Source of the DNA: Treponema primitia ZAS-2
GTDB lineage: Bacteria; Spirochaetota; Spirochaetia; Treponematales; Breznakiellaceae
DNA: 64,000 nt
Assembly (NCBI RefSeq): GCF_000214375.1
Contig: NC_015578.1
Coordinates: 248,001 to 312,000 of the forward strand
Reading direction: 5' to 3'
This document shows, one piece after another, positions 45,853-54,903 of the stretch. How positions within the stretch are numbered: the first letter of the stretch is position 1; each line of letters starts with the position of its first letter. Under the pieces are notes generated by a model. That model was not told the DNA's origin. It made no database searches and was given only the letters and a program-made list of their open reading frames with translations. The translations under genes were made by a program, and so were the position numbers.

Positions 45853-48409
45853 GTTCCGGGGCTTCCTGGTTCATACCTGGGCGGACCTGCGCCGGGATCG
45901 GCTCTTCCTTACGGGCCGTCTGGAGGACGGGCGCTCTTTTGCGGCGGCTCAGAATTGGCGGCCCGGTTTTCACATTTACGAACATGACTGCGCCCGGTGC
46001 GCAGTATTACTGTCATCTATAAAACATGAAGTGCAGCCATCACCTCTTGAATCTTTTTCAGGGAGAGAAAAACTGTGCCACCTCTGTTTTTTCCGGTATG
46101 GAGACAGGATCGCTGCGGCGAGGATTTTGGAGCAGGCGGGCATCCCCAGCCCCGACATGGACGCCCGGCCCCCGGACCTTTTCCTGGCGGAGAAGTACAT
46201 CCGGGGTTTCCTGCGGATCCGTGGCGCCTTCCGCCCGGGCCGGCTGGTGGATATGGTCTTCCCTGATGCGGAACTGCTGCCCCCGGATGAGCGCCCCATC
46301 CGGGTGGTTCTTCAAATCGCATCAATAGATATCGAAACTGATACCAAAGACCAGTCTATCCGCGCGGTGGCCATTGCCCAAACTGATTCTGATTTTCAAA
46401 ATACCGCCGGCCTGGTACGGGTGCTCTTTCCCCCGGGCGGAGAAAAAGGGGCTGTCACACAAAACGGTACACATTATGGTACACATAGTGATACACTCGC
46501 GGAGCCTACAGCCGGTCAACCGGGCAGGCTTATTTTTCACCACGATGAAGCGACCCTGCTCAGGGCCTTTGTGGCGGATATACAGGGCATGGACCCGGAT
46601 GTGCTCACGGGGTGGAACTTTTTGGACTTCGATTTTCCCCGGCTGGCGGAACGCTGCGAGCATCATGGGATACCCTTTGCCATAGGGCGTTCTGCGCGGG
46701 GAACTTCGTTGCAAGTGGCGGGAACTTCAAACCAGGAGGGGGCAAAGTTTTTCTCCGGGGAAGGGAGGCGATCCGCCGCAGCGTTAGTGCCGGGCCGGCA
46801 GGTGATAGACGCGCTCAGAATAGTCCGCTCCGGCCCCCGGCGTTTTCCCGACTATACCCTGGAAACAGTTTCCCAGGCCGTGCTGGGGGAGGGCAAAATC
46901 GTGACCGCTTCGGGGAAGGACAAGATCGCCGAGCTGGACCGGCTCTACGCGGATGATCCTGAAACCTTCGGAAAATATTGTTTCAAGGACGCCGCCCTAG
47001 TCCCGGGCATACTCGCTAAAACCGGGCTTTTCCGGCTGACCCGGGAGCGGGCCGCCCTGACCGGGGTCTCCTTGGACAAGGCCTGGACCAGCGTGGTGAG
47101 TTTTGAGCGTATCTACGGCATGGAACTCCGCCGCCGCTTCATCGCCCCGCCGCCCCCACCCCCGCCGGAACACCAGGTGTCAGGCGCTGTTGGCGGCACG
47201 GTGTTGGAACCCATGCCGGGACTCTTCAACAATGTTGCGGTCTTTGATTTCAGAAGCCTTTACCCCACCATCATGCGCACCTTTAATGTGGACCCCCTGG
47301 CCCATGAGCGATCCGCCCTGAAAGAGAGCCCGGCGGATTCCGCGCCATCATCGCCGCCCATACGGGCCCCCAACGGGGCGGAGTTTTCCCGGCAGCCGGG
47401 AATATTGCCGGAACTTATCGCAGAATATTTCGCTGCCCGCCGTAAGGCCCTGGATGCGGGAGATGAGAACGCAGCTTTTGTGTATAAGATACTGATGAAC
47501 AGTTTTTACGGCGTCTTGGGAACTTCAGCCTGCCGCTACGGGCGCACCGAGCTTGCGGGGTCCATCACCACCTTTGCCCGGAAATGGCTGCTCCTGTCCC
47601 AGGACTGGTTTACCGAAAAGGGCTACCAGGTCCTCTATGGGGATACGGATTCGCTTTTTGTGGAAACCGGCCTGGGGGATGGGGCTTCGTATACGAACTT
47701 TGCGGAAACCTGCGGCGCCCTGGCAACGGAATTGAACAGTTTTCTTACTGAGCAGATAGAATCTGAATACCAGGTAGAATCATTTTTGGAACTGCGTTTT
47801 GAAAAAGCCTACCGCCGTTTCCTGATACCGCCTCTGCGGGGGTTTCATGACGAGGGCGCCGCCCGGGGCCGGGCCAAGGGTTACGCCGGCTATCTCCTGG
47901 ACAGCGGCGGCGGGGTGTCGGTGGAAGTGAAGGGCATGGAGGCTGTGCGCAGCGATGCTACTCCCCTGGCCCGGCGGGTGCAGATGGAGCTCCTGGAACT
48001 GGTGTTTTCCGGGAAAGATGAAACTGCCTTCCGGGAACGGGTCTTTGGAATACTGCGGGAGCTTGGGTCTGGAAATTTGGACGGAGAACTGGTGTACCGG
48101 AAGCGGCTTTCCCGGCCCCCGGAAACCTATACATCCTCTACGCCCCCCCAGGTTAAAGCCGCCCGGGCCCTGGGATGGAAGGGCCGCCGGGGCACGGTAG
48201 AATTTGTCTGGACCACAGATGGCCCGGAACCGGCGTCCATGCCCCACGCCCCCTACGATTACGACCACTACACTGATTCCCAGGTGCTGCCGGTGGTTCT
48301 CTCTATTGCCGCCGCCGCAGGGTGGGATACGGAACAGTTTCCCCGGAAGGGCAGGGGCCGCCAAGCCTGGGTTGACCTGGCTGGAGGACAGCTGGAGTTT
48401 GAATTTTAA
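45800..48409 (+). CDS. polB: Family B DNA polymerase (Pol II-like)
   Basis: About 869 residues; the start is uncertain (TTG 45800, GTG 45827, GTG 45836 or TTG 45845), all inside the end of clcA. 3'-5' exonuclease motifs: ASIDIETD (ExoI, Asp177/Glu179), TGWNFLDFDFPRL (ExoII) and YCFKDAALVPGIL (ExoIII). Polymerase motifs: DFRSLYPTIM (A), KILMNSFYGVLGTS (B) and YGDTDSLFVE (C). E. coli Pol II copies past lesions and is SOS-induced; no LexA-type box was seen here. A Cys-x2-Cys ... Cys-x2-Cys set (Cys64, 67, 93, 96) in the N-terminal domain is unusual. Confidence 0.93.
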   Translation: MPLPRILPPVHRVTSLDEFRGFLVHTWADLRRDRLFLTGRLEDGRSFAAAQNWRPGFHIYEHDCARCAVLLSSIKHEVQPSPLESFSGREKLCHLCFFRYGDRIAAARILEQAGIPSPDMDARPPDLFLAEKYIRGFLRIRGAFRPGRLVDMVFPDAELLPPDERPIRVVLQIASIDIETDTKDQSIRAVAIAQTDSDFQNTAGLVRVLFPPGGEKGAVTQNGTHYGTHSDTLAEPTAGQPGRLIFHHDEATLLRAFVADIQGMDPDVLTGWNFLDFDFPRLAERCEHHGIPFAIGRSARGTSLQVAGTSNQEGAKFFSGEGRRSAAALVPGRQVIDALRIVRSGPRRFPDYTLETVSQAVLGEGKIVTASGKDKIAELDRLYADDPETFGKYCFKDAALVPGILAKTGLFRLTRERAALTGVSLDKAWTSVVSFERIYGMELRRRFIAPPPPPPPEHQVSGAVGGTVLEPMPGLFNNVAVFDFRSLYPTIMRTFNVDPLAHERSALKESPADSAPSSPPIRAPNGAEFSRQPGILPELIAEYFAARRKALDAGDENAAFVYKILMNSFYGVLGTSACRYGRTELAGSITTFARKWLLLSQDWFTEKGYQVLYGDTDSLFVETGLGDGASYTNFAETCGALATELNSFLTEQIESEYQVESFLELRFEKAYRRFLIPPLRGFHDEGAARGRAKGYAGYLLDSGGGVSVEVKGMEAVRSDATPLARRVQMELLELVFSGKDETAFRERVFGILRELGSGNLDGELVYRKRLSRPPETYTSSTPPQVKAARALGWKGRRGTVEFVWTTDGPEPASMPHAPYDYDHYTDSQVLPVVLSIAAAAGWDTEQFPRKGRGRQAWVDLAGGQLEFEF

Positions 48410-48410
48410 T

Positions 48411-48527
48411 CAACAACCTCGCCCTAAAGGGCGAGGTATGTTGTTCTCATAAGGTATTTGTATTCGGGGTTTAATACCCCTTTAAACGCCCTAAAGGGCG
48501 GGGTATTAAACCCCTCAACACGAATAA
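48411..48527. terminator. Nested palindromes between convergent genes
   Basis: Two structured blocks share the core CGCCCTAAAGGGCG. The first (48412-48445) is CCTCGCCCT-AA-AGGGCGAGG with AACAA/TTGTT flanks. The second (about 48462-48524) pairs ATTCGGGGTTTAATACCCC with GGGGTATTAAACCCC...CGAAT around an internal copy of the core. They separate polB from the opposing cls gene and probably end transcription from both sides. Confidence 0.7.
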
Positions 48528-48533
48528 AACTGT

Positions 48534-50072
48534 TTACATGAGGGGTGCGAAGATACGGAGCACGTCCCGGATAAAGGTACTGACCGGACCCCGGACGCAG
48601 TCTTGCAGGCTGATCAGTTTTGAAATAGGAACTGTGTTGAGGAAATCTTCTTTTACCTTTGCTACAGCGCTGCTTTTGTAGATCCAGACACCGCACTCAA
48701 AGTGCAGGTAGAGGCTGCGAAAATCCAGGTTAGTGGTGCCCACGGTTGCTACCTTATCATCGGAAACAAAGGTCTTGGAATGGTTGAACCCCTCGGTGTA
48801 CTCGTAGACCTTTACCCCGGCCATGATCAGCTGGCGGTAATAGGACCGGGAGACCATACGGACAAACCACTTGTCCCAGCGATGGGGGGTGATGATCCGC
48901 ACATCCACTCCACTTTTCGCCGCCAGGGTCAGTGCGGAAAGGAGATTGTCGTCCACCACCAGATAGGGTGTGTTGATGTAAACGTACTCCTTGGCATTGT
49001 TGATGATCTGTATGTAAACGTGTTCACCCACATTTTCTGTGTCAATAGGGCTGTCCGCATAGGGCTGTACATAGCCGTCGGAACTTACCGGGCAGGGATC
49101 GTTCCGCCAAGGATAGAAATCCCCGCAGTTATCCTGAACTTTTTGTCCTGAATTCCACATCTGTAAAAAGATTAAGGTCAGGCTCCAGGCCGCTTCCCCT
49201 TCAATCATAATCGCTGCATCTTTCCAGTGGCCATACTTAGGGTAGATGTTGATGTACTCGTCCGCCAAATTCATGCCCCCGGTAAAGGCGACCTTGCCGT
49301 CTATGGAAATGATCTTCCGGTGATCCCGGTTGTTTTGCAGGGAAGAAAAGATGGGCTTAAAGTGGTTAAAGATGGTACACTGGATTCCCCGCCGTTCAAG
49401 CTGGTGTTGGAAATCCGAGGGCAGGGACATGAAGCAGCCTAAGTCATCGTACATGAGCCGCACATCAAGCCCTTCCCGGGCTTTCCGTTCCAGAATATCC
49501 AGAATGGGGTCCAGCATTTGCCCTTGCCGGAGTATGAAAAATTCCAGGAAGATATAGCGCTCCGCCTTTTCAAGTTCTTCCAGGGCTTTTTTGAAAAAAG
49601 TTTCTCCCGAGGGAAAGTATTCGGTCTGGGTGTGTACATAGATGGGGAACCCGGCGTATTCCTGGAGGTACCGCGCCTGGGGCAGACAGGTTTCGTAGTT
49701 TTCCATGAGGAAGGGCAGGGAATCCCCGGGGAGCAAAAAGAGGGGCTGGCAGCGAAGATCACTTTCAGCAAAATAACGCCTGAGCTTGCGGGGGTTGGAC
49801 TGGAAATAAAAGAGTATGTACAGCAATCCTCCGAAGATGGGGAAAAGCATAATGGTGAATATCCAGGTTAGTTTATAGGCGGATTTTTCTTTTTTATTGA
49901 CAATATAAATACAGACCACCACACTCACCGCGTTCAGGGCCCAGCCGGTATAGCGGGAACTCAGGCTGGTAGCGTCGATGAGGTACAGGAGGAACCCTAT
50001 TTGTATAAACAGGATAGAAATAACAAAGACCCTTTGCCGGAATAAAACCCGTACCCACTTTTTTTGCTTCAC
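48534..50072 (-). CDS. cls: Cardiolipin synthase
   Basis: 512 residues. Two N-terminal helices (FVISILFIQIGFLLYLIDAT and a second near residues 60-85) are followed by two phospholipase D domains, each with the HKD signature: HRKIISIDGKVAFTGGMN (about residues 246-263) and HSKTFVSDDKVATVGTTN (about 420-437). It condenses two phosphatidylglycerols, or PG with another phospholipid, to cardiolipin at the inner membrane. Confidence 0.93.
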   Translation of the reverse strand: MKQKKWVRVLFRQRVFVISILFIQIGFLLYLIDATSLSSRYTGWALNAVSVVVCIYIVNKKEKSAYKLTWIFTIMLFPIFGGLLYILFYFQSNPRKLRRYFAESDLRCQPLFLLPGDSLPFLMENYETCLPQARYLQEYAGFPIYVHTQTEYFPSGETFFKKALEELEKAERYIFLEFFILRQGQMLDPILDILERKAREGLDVRLMYDDLGCFMSLPSDFQHQLERRGIQCTIFNHFKPIFSSLQNNRDHRKIISIDGKVAFTGGMNLADEYINIYPKYGHWKDAAIMIEGEAAWSLTLIFLQMWNSGQKVQDNCGDFYPWRNDPCPVSSDGYVQPYADSPIDTENVGEHVYIQIINNAKEYVYINTPYLVVDDNLLSALTLAAKSGVDVRIITPHRWDKWFVRMVSRSYYRQLIMAGVKVYEYTEGFNHSKTFVSDDKVATVGTTNLDFRSLYLHFECGVWIYKSSAVAKVKEDFLNTVPISKLISLQDCVRGPVSTFIRDVLRIFAPLM

Positions 50073-50127
50073 CTTTTATAATACTCCACTGTTAAGTATA
50101 CTACACAACGTTTTCGCAAGCCAGTCC

Positions 50128-50985
50128 TCACTGATAATAACTGATCCGGTAATCCGCCACAGCGGAAAAACCTGCCTTCTGATAGGCCGCCCGGGCGGGG
50201 ACGTTTTCTTTTTTTACAAACAGGGTAATGCCCCTGCCCTGGGCGATAAGCTCCCCGGCAAACCGGGTAGTCATGCAGCCGGCTATACCCCGGCCCCGGT
50301 ATTCGGGAAGCACATAGACCCCGCCTATCTGGGTCCGGGAAAAAGCTGCGGCATTGGTGTTTATTTTTCCCACCACCCGCCCGTCCATGCAGGCGATGAG
50401 CGCCTGCTCATTGGACAAAATACGACTCAGGGTGAGGCGACAGAGAGCCGCGTTGAATTCGGCCCCCTTGGGAAGAACCTCTTCCTGCTCATAGCCGGCT
50501 TGGAGGGGAAAGAGGGCATCCATATCGGTAAATTCCGGCCGGCGTAATATAAGTCCCGGGGGAAACTCGCCGGACCCGCTTTGGGCAGGCGCCTTGTCCA
50601 GGGCCATAAGATCGTAGGTCCGGCGATCTTTTGCCTGATAGCCCAAATTTTCCATGGCATTTTCCAGAATCGCCGCATCCTTAAGCAGGCCCTGGACCGC
50701 ATGGATGGGAATCCTGCCCAGGAAATTTTTCATAAAATGGGGGAGGGGTATATCCCCGGTTTTCCCAAAGACCGGAAGCAGGGCCCGGCCGTAGTGGAGG
50801 AGCAGGGCCGATACGGTTCCTTCCTGATCGGTTAAATGCCACACATGATCCTTGGCGGACTGCCTGTTCAGGAATTTTGCGCAGGCGGTTACACAGTAAT
50901 ACTCGTAATCTTTGAGGAAGGTTTCGGTACGATCCGCCTCCGCCCGGCCGGCTCTCCGCCAGCGGCGTTTTACCAGGGCCTTCAC
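50128..50985 (-). CDS. GNAT-family N-acetyltransferase
   Basis: 285 residues. The C-terminal half has the acetyl-CoA binding motif GGVYVLPEYRGRGIAGCMTT (R-G-x-G-I-A) and ends ENVPARAAYQKAGF, a typical GNAT strand-helix. The N-terminal half (residues 1-140) is a degenerate GNAT-like or substrate domain. The acceptor is unknown. It starts three bases after the GH3 stop and is probably co-transcribed with that gene. Confidence 0.85.
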   Translation of the reverse strand: MKALVKRRWRRAGRAEADRTETFLKDYEYYCVTACAKFLNRQSAKDHVWHLTDQEGTVSALLLHYGRALLPVFGKTGDIPLPHFMKNFLGRIPIHAVQGLLKDAAILENAMENLGYQAKDRRTYDLMALDKAPAQSGSGEFPPGLILRRPEFTDMDALFPLQAGYEQEEVLPKGAEFNAALCRLTLSRILSNEQALIACMDGRVVGKINTNAAAFSRTQIGGVYVLPEYRGRGIAGCMTTRFAGELIAQGRGITLFVKKENVPARAAYQKAGFSAVADYRISYYQ

Positions 50986-50988
50986 GCT

Positions 50989-52686
50989 TCAGCTCCCTGG
51001 CCTGCCGTCCCCGGGAAGTGCCTGCAGGGGAAGCTGCCCCTGGGCGGGGATACGGCCCAGCATGGATGAGAAGCCCGCCACAAAGGATTCCGGGGCATAA
51101 CTGTAAACCGCCAGGGCCCCGTCCACCCAGGAAACCTGGTCAAGGTAGACTGGGCTCAAGACGGAAAAAACGATCACCCGTTTACCCAGGTTCCGCAAAC
51201 TGCGCAGAACCCCCAGCCCCTCGGCATCGGAGAGGCAGAAAATAACGGTGTCCGCCCGGCGGGCATAGCTCAGCATTTCTTCTATCGCCCCAGGTTCGGA
51301 TGTGTACCAGTAAGCGGAAGCCCCGGGATAGGCGGCTCTTCCGGCGCTGAAAAAATCCAAATATTGGCCTGCCAGAAAAACTTTTCCCGCCCTTTCCGTG
51401 GTCAAGGGAAAAACGTTTTTTACATCTTCTTTTCCTTTAAGAATAGTAACGCTGCGGGCCGCCAGGTCCAGGAAGAAGCGGCTCCCCTCGGGGTCCGGCA
51501 GCCCCGCCTCTACCTTTGCCAGATTCGGCACATAGGGTACCGCAGTTTCCCCCCGCAGATGTTCCAGCTTTACCGCAACAATCCTGCGGGCCGCGTCCTG
51601 TACCCGTTCCCGGAAAGCCGGCTCCTGCCTCATGGAGGCCAGCAGACTGGTCCAGACAGGATCCCAAAGGCTGGGGGTTTTGGAAAGCATGACAATATCG
51701 TTACCTGAAAGCAGGGCCTGTTTCGCCGCCTGGGAAAGGCTTCCCGCCCAGGCAGTAGCCCCGTTCATCATAAGGTCGTCGGTGATGACGAGCCCCCGGA
51801 ACCCGATACGCCCCCGGAGTATGTCCTGCAAAAACCAGGATGACAGGGAAGCCGGCGCGGACCCCGCTTGGGTATTGGGAAAGGATAAGTGCCCGCTCAT
51901 GATCGCAGGAATGTTTTCCCTGGCTAAGATACGGTAGGGGATAAGCTCCCGGTCCCAGAGCACATCAAAGTCCGCATTGATCCGGGGCAGTACCCCATGA
52001 GAATCCAGGTCCGTGTCCCCGTGGCCCGGGTAATGCTTTGCCGTGGCAATAACCCCCGCGGTCTGCTGGCCCTTCATGAAAGCCGCTCCCAAAAGCCCCG
52101 CCCGCACCGGATCGTTCCCAAAGGACCGGGGCCCGATAACCGTGGAGGCCCGGTTAGTGTAAATATCCACCGTAGGCGCAAAGTTCATGTTGATCCCCAG
52201 GAGCGCCAGCTCCCGCCCAATATAGTACCCCGAAAGGTAAGCGTCCCGGGGATACCCCGAAGCGCCGATGGCCATATTCCCGGGAGTCTCGCTGGTGGCG
52301 CCCTTCACATGCCGAATCCAGCCCCCCTCCTGATCCGTGGCTACCAGTAGGGGAATCTTAAGCTTCCCCGCCAGGGCCGTCTGCTGGAGGGTTCCCACGG
52401 TTTCCGCCAGGCGCAGGGTATCCCCGGTATTCCACCCGAAGATCTTCACCCCCCCGATATGCCGGTCCCGAATCCAGTCCATGATTAAAGGCGAAGGTTC
52501 CGCCCCCACCCAGCCCAGCATGAAGGTCTGGGCCAGGGCTTCCTCGTCGGACATGGCCGCCACCAGGGCCGCCGCCAGCTCGTCTGTATCCCCGGGATCG
52601 GTGAAGCTCTGGGCAAAAAGGCTCCTGGAAACGGAAAGGCATACCAGAAGCAGAAAGGATGATAAAATCCGCAGTTGCATAGTCAT
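50989..52686 (-). CDS. Glycoside hydrolase family 3, beta-N-acetylhexosaminidase-like
   Basis: 565 residues with a signal peptide (LRILSSFLLLVCLSVSRSLFAQ). The GH3 barrel has VATDQEGGWIRH, KHYPGHGDTDLDSHG with the His/Asp dyad used by NagZ-type enzymes, MSGHLSFP and VITDDLMM with the nucleophile Asp. The KH-x-PGHGDT-x3-SH signature marks the N-acetylglucosaminidase group, which acts on peptidoglycan or chitin fragments. Unlike the cytoplasmic E. coli NagZ (about 340 residues), this one is exported and has a C-terminal GH3_C-like domain. A role in peptidoglycan turnover or in chitin use in an insect gut is inference. Confidence 0.88.
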   Translation of the reverse strand: MTMQLRILSSFLLLVCLSVSRSLFAQSFTDPGDTDELAAALVAAMSDEEALAQTFMLGWVGAEPSPLIMDWIRDRHIGGVKIFGWNTGDTLRLAETVGTLQQTALAGKLKIPLLVATDQEGGWIRHVKGATSETPGNMAIGASGYPRDAYLSGYYIGRELALLGINMNFAPTVDIYTNRASTVIGPRSFGNDPVRAGLLGAAFMKGQQTAGVIATAKHYPGHGDTDLDSHGVLPRINADFDVLWDRELIPYRILARENIPAIMSGHLSFPNTQAGSAPASLSSWFLQDILRGRIGFRGLVITDDLMMNGATAWAGSLSQAAKQALLSGNDIVMLSKTPSLWDPVWTSLLASMRQEPAFRERVQDAARRIVAVKLEHLRGETAVPYVPNLAKVEAGLPDPEGSRFFLDLAARSVTILKGKEDVKNVFPLTTERAGKVFLAGQYLDFFSAGRAAYPGASAYWYTSEPGAIEEMLSYARRADTVIFCLSDAEGLGVLRSLRNLGKRVIVFSVLSPVYLDQVSWVDGALAVYSYAPESFVAGFSSMLGRIPAQGQLPLQALPGDGRPGS

Positions 52687-52818
52687 AGAGATTAGTTAAT
52701 TATATAATAGTAAATTAGTCAATTGAAAGGGAAGGATCCGGTTTAAGGGGCAGCGGGATGACTGATATATATCCAGAGAACCGGACAGAAAAACAGAATC
52801 GGCGGATTTACGAATCAC

Positions 52819-52852
52819 TCTATCATCAGCTGATAGACTAATGTAGTATACT
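52819..52852 (+). promoter_or_regulatory. Regulon palindrome 1 with -10 box, upstream of WYL regulator
   Basis: TCTATCA-TCAGC-TGATAGA (core CTATC-N7-GATAG, GATAG at 52832) is followed after 10 bases by TATACT (52847-52852). Transcription would start about 52859, the A of the WYL start codon, suggesting a leaderless, autoregulated message. Confidence 0.65.
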
Positions 52853-52858
52853 CGTATT

Positions 52859-53884
52859 ATGGCAAACCGAAAGAACCTCCCCAAGACCGCCCTCCCCCGG
52901 ATCTACTTTATCGATAAAGAAATCGCCTCCGGCAAGTACCCCAACACCAAAGCCCTGGCCAAACTCTACGAAACCGGAACCGCCACCATCAGCCGGGACA
53001 TCGAGTTCATGCGGGACCGGCTGGGCGCCCCTATCGAGTACGACTATTTTCACAAAGGCTATTACTACACCGAAAAAACCTTCCGCCTCCCCGCAGCCTT
53101 TACCTCCGCCGACGACATGCTGGCCCTGGGCATGGCAAAGACCCTGCTTTCCCTGTACCAAAATACCCCGATCTACGAAGCCGCCCGCCAGTTGGTGGAC
53201 GCCATCACCGCTCCCCTGGAGGACCCCGGCAAGACCCGCTGGTACGAGGACCGCATCGTGGTCCCCCCGATCCCCTCGGTACAGTTTTCGCCGGAACTCT
53301 GGCAAACCATCACCGAAGCCCTGGGGGAAAACCGCATCCTCAATTTCGAGTACCGGAGCTCCTGGTATACCGCCTTTGAAACCCGCCGGGTCCGCCCCTA
53401 CCAACTGCTCTTTGATAACGGTTCATGGTATCTCTACGGCTATGCGGAAGAACGCCGGGGTATGCGGATGTTCTCCCTCCCCCGGATACGAAAGATAAGC
53501 CTGTCGGACAAAACCTTTACCCTTCCCACAGGATATGATTTCCGCACTAAAACTGAGGGCAGTTATTTTGGCGCCTATTCAAATGAACGGAAACAGCGTT
53601 ACTGCATTAATTTTTACGGCGAGGCGGCCCTGCGTATCCAGGAACGGCAATGGGCGGCGGATCAGCGTATTGACGAAATCCCCAGCCGTGGCAAAGGCCG
53701 GAATAGAAAAGCCCCGCCTGAGGGGGTTACCCTTAGTTTCACCAGCGCCCAGTACGGCAAGGTCCTGGAACTGGTCCTGGCATCGGGCCGGGACGCCCTG
53801 CCCCTGGAACCGCCGGAACTGGTGGAGGACTGGCTAGCCAATGTGGGGGATATGGCGAGGAGGGCGAGGATCATACGGCGGTAG
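52859..53884 (+). CDS. WYL-domain transcriptional regulator
   Basis: 341 residues. An N-terminal winged helix (RIYFIDKEIASGKYPNTKAL, ETGTATISRDIEFMRDRLGA) of the DeoR-like HTH_11 type is followed by a WYL domain: NRILNFEYRS, RRVRPYQLLFDNGSWYLYGY and the R-x-FSLPRIRK ligand region (about residues 180-225). A C-terminal extension holds the WCX-like domain. Such proteins bind nucleic-acid-derived or other ligands and often control defence or DNA-repair genes. No Shine-Dalgarno site precedes the start, and palindrome 1 lies directly upstream. Confidence 0.9.
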   Translation: MANRKNLPKTALPRIYFIDKEIASGKYPNTKALAKLYETGTATISRDIEFMRDRLGAPIEYDYFHKGYYYTEKTFRLPAAFTSADDMLALGMAKTLLSLYQNTPIYEAARQLVDAITAPLEDPGKTRWYEDRIVVPPIPSVQFSPELWQTITEALGENRILNFEYRSSWYTAFETRRVRPYQLLFDNGSWYLYGYAEERRGMRMFSLPRIRKISLSDKTFTLPTGYDFRTKTEGSYFGAYSNERKQRYCINFYGEAALRIQERQWAADQRIDEIPSRGKGRNRKAPPEGVTLSFTSAQYGKVLELVLASGRDALPLEPPELVEDWLANVGDMARRARIIRR

Positions 53885-53962
53885 TGATAAAGGGCGCTGA
53901 TTGGGTTTAGGGATATGGCGTAAGTATAAAAATGTGTTATACTATAATACATAGAGGGTTAC

Positions 53963-54286
53963 ATGGAACAGGCAGTACAGGACCAGCTCAATGATATCAA
54001 AAACGTAATTGTGTCTACCATTCCGGTGGAACAGATTTACCTCTTTGGGTCCTATGCTTATGGAACACCCCGTGCCGATTCGGACCTGGATTTATATGTG
54101 ATAATGAAGGATGACGCCCCCTATGATGCATTGGATGCGGAACTCATGATTTCCAGCGCTGTACACAGGCACAAATCAATTTCCGCCGATATACTGGTCC
54201 TCAAAAAATCCCGGTTTCAATACCGGCTTGGTGCGCTTACCCTTGAACATGAGGTAGCGGAAAAAGGGATCATTATTTATGGATAA
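53963..54286 (+). CDS. MNT-type nucleotidyltransferase (antitoxin-like)
   Basis: 107 residues. The minimal nucleotidyltransferase signature is complete: LFGSYAYGTPRADSDLDLYV with Gly29-Ser30 and Asp41/Asp43, and a third acidic residue at Asp76 (SADILVL). It overlaps the HEPN-domain gene by 8 bases. In known HEPN/MNT pairs the MNT protein silences the HEPN toxin by adding AMP to it. Confidence 0.88.
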   Translation: MEQAVQDQLNDIKNVIVSTIPVEQIYLFGSYAYGTPRADSDLDLYVIMKDDAPYDALDAELMISSAVHRHKSISADILVLKKSRFQYRLGALTLEHEVAEKGIIIYG

Positions 54287-54677
54287 AATGGACAATACGG
54301 AATATGCCCGGGAATGGCTCTATTTTGCAGAAATGGATCTAAGCAGCGCAGAGTTCCTTTTGGAAAAACACCCTGTACCCATGGAAATAATTTGTTATCA
54401 TTGCCAACAGTCCGCAGAAAAATGCTTAAAAGGGTTTTTGGTTATAAATGGGGTTATGCCGCCAAAGAACCATGATCTAAAAGAGCTGTATAATCTTTGT
54501 GAACCCTTCAACTCTAACATCGGTGCAATTATGGCTCAGTGCGATGCTTTGGATCCATATGGCGTTCAACCAAGATACCCAAGAGAAATAGCGATAACTG
54601 AACAAAAAATGAATGCCGCAATACAAAATGCAAAGGCCATCTTTTCCTTCATGCAGCCATTAATTCAAAGTAAGTAG
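54279..54677 (+). CDS. HEPN-domain protein (toxin-like)
   Basis: 132 residues, all helical. The HEPN signature ICYHCQQSAEKCLKGFLVING and PPKNHDLKELYNLC is clear. The R-x4-6-H RNase motif of many HEPN toxins is not evident; the His in KNHDL and the RYPRE segment are possible functional residues. Pairing with MNT is the usual toxin-antitoxin arrangement, but some such pairs are not toxic, so the role is open. Confidence 0.85.
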   Translation: MDKMDNTEYAREWLYFAEMDLSSAEFLLEKHPVPMEIICYHCQQSAEKCLKGFLVINGVMPPKNHDLKELYNLCEPFNSNIGAIMAQCDALDPYGVQPRYPREIAITEQKMNAAIQNAKAIFSFMQPLIQSK

Positions 54678-54723
54678 GCGCCTGAGAATCACCACAGGAT
54701 ATTCTTTTGAGCGGGAAAAATAT

Positions 54724-54762
54724 TTCACTCTATCTGTATATGATAGAGTGAAGTGGTATAAT
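54724..54762 (+). promoter_or_regulatory. Regulon palindrome 2 with -10 box
   Basis: Perfect 11-bp arms TTCACTCTATC/GATAGAGTGAA with a 7-base spacer (54724-54752), then TATAAT (54757-54762) ten bases after GATAG. It would drive a leaderless 24-codon frame, ATG 54770 to TAA 54844 (MSRYNILNADRYLLEISSDE and four more residues), whose reality is unproven. Confidence 0.65.
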
Positions 54763-54852
54763 GGCGCATATGTCCCGCTATAATATTCTAAACGCCGATC
54801 GCTACCTTCTGGAAATCAGCAGCGATGAAAGTAAAATAATTTAAAAAAATAG

Positions 54853-54881
54853 TTCAGTCTACCACTCTATGATAGACTGAA
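54853..54881 (+). promoter_or_regulatory. Regulon palindrome 3
   Basis: TTCAGTCTACC-ACTCTAT-GATAGACTGAA, 11-bp arms with one mismatch. Only a weak -10 (TATTAC at 54893) follows. It lies right after the short frame that palindrome 2 precedes, so the small frame is bracketed by two sites. Confidence 0.55.
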
Positions 54882-54903
54882 TCAGGGGACGATATTACTC
54901 ACA

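Noticed and set aside
52838..53404. 188-codon minus-strand frame over the WYL gene
   Set aside because: Shadow frame rich in Gly/Val from GC-rich antisense; the WYL and HTH domains are on the plus strand.
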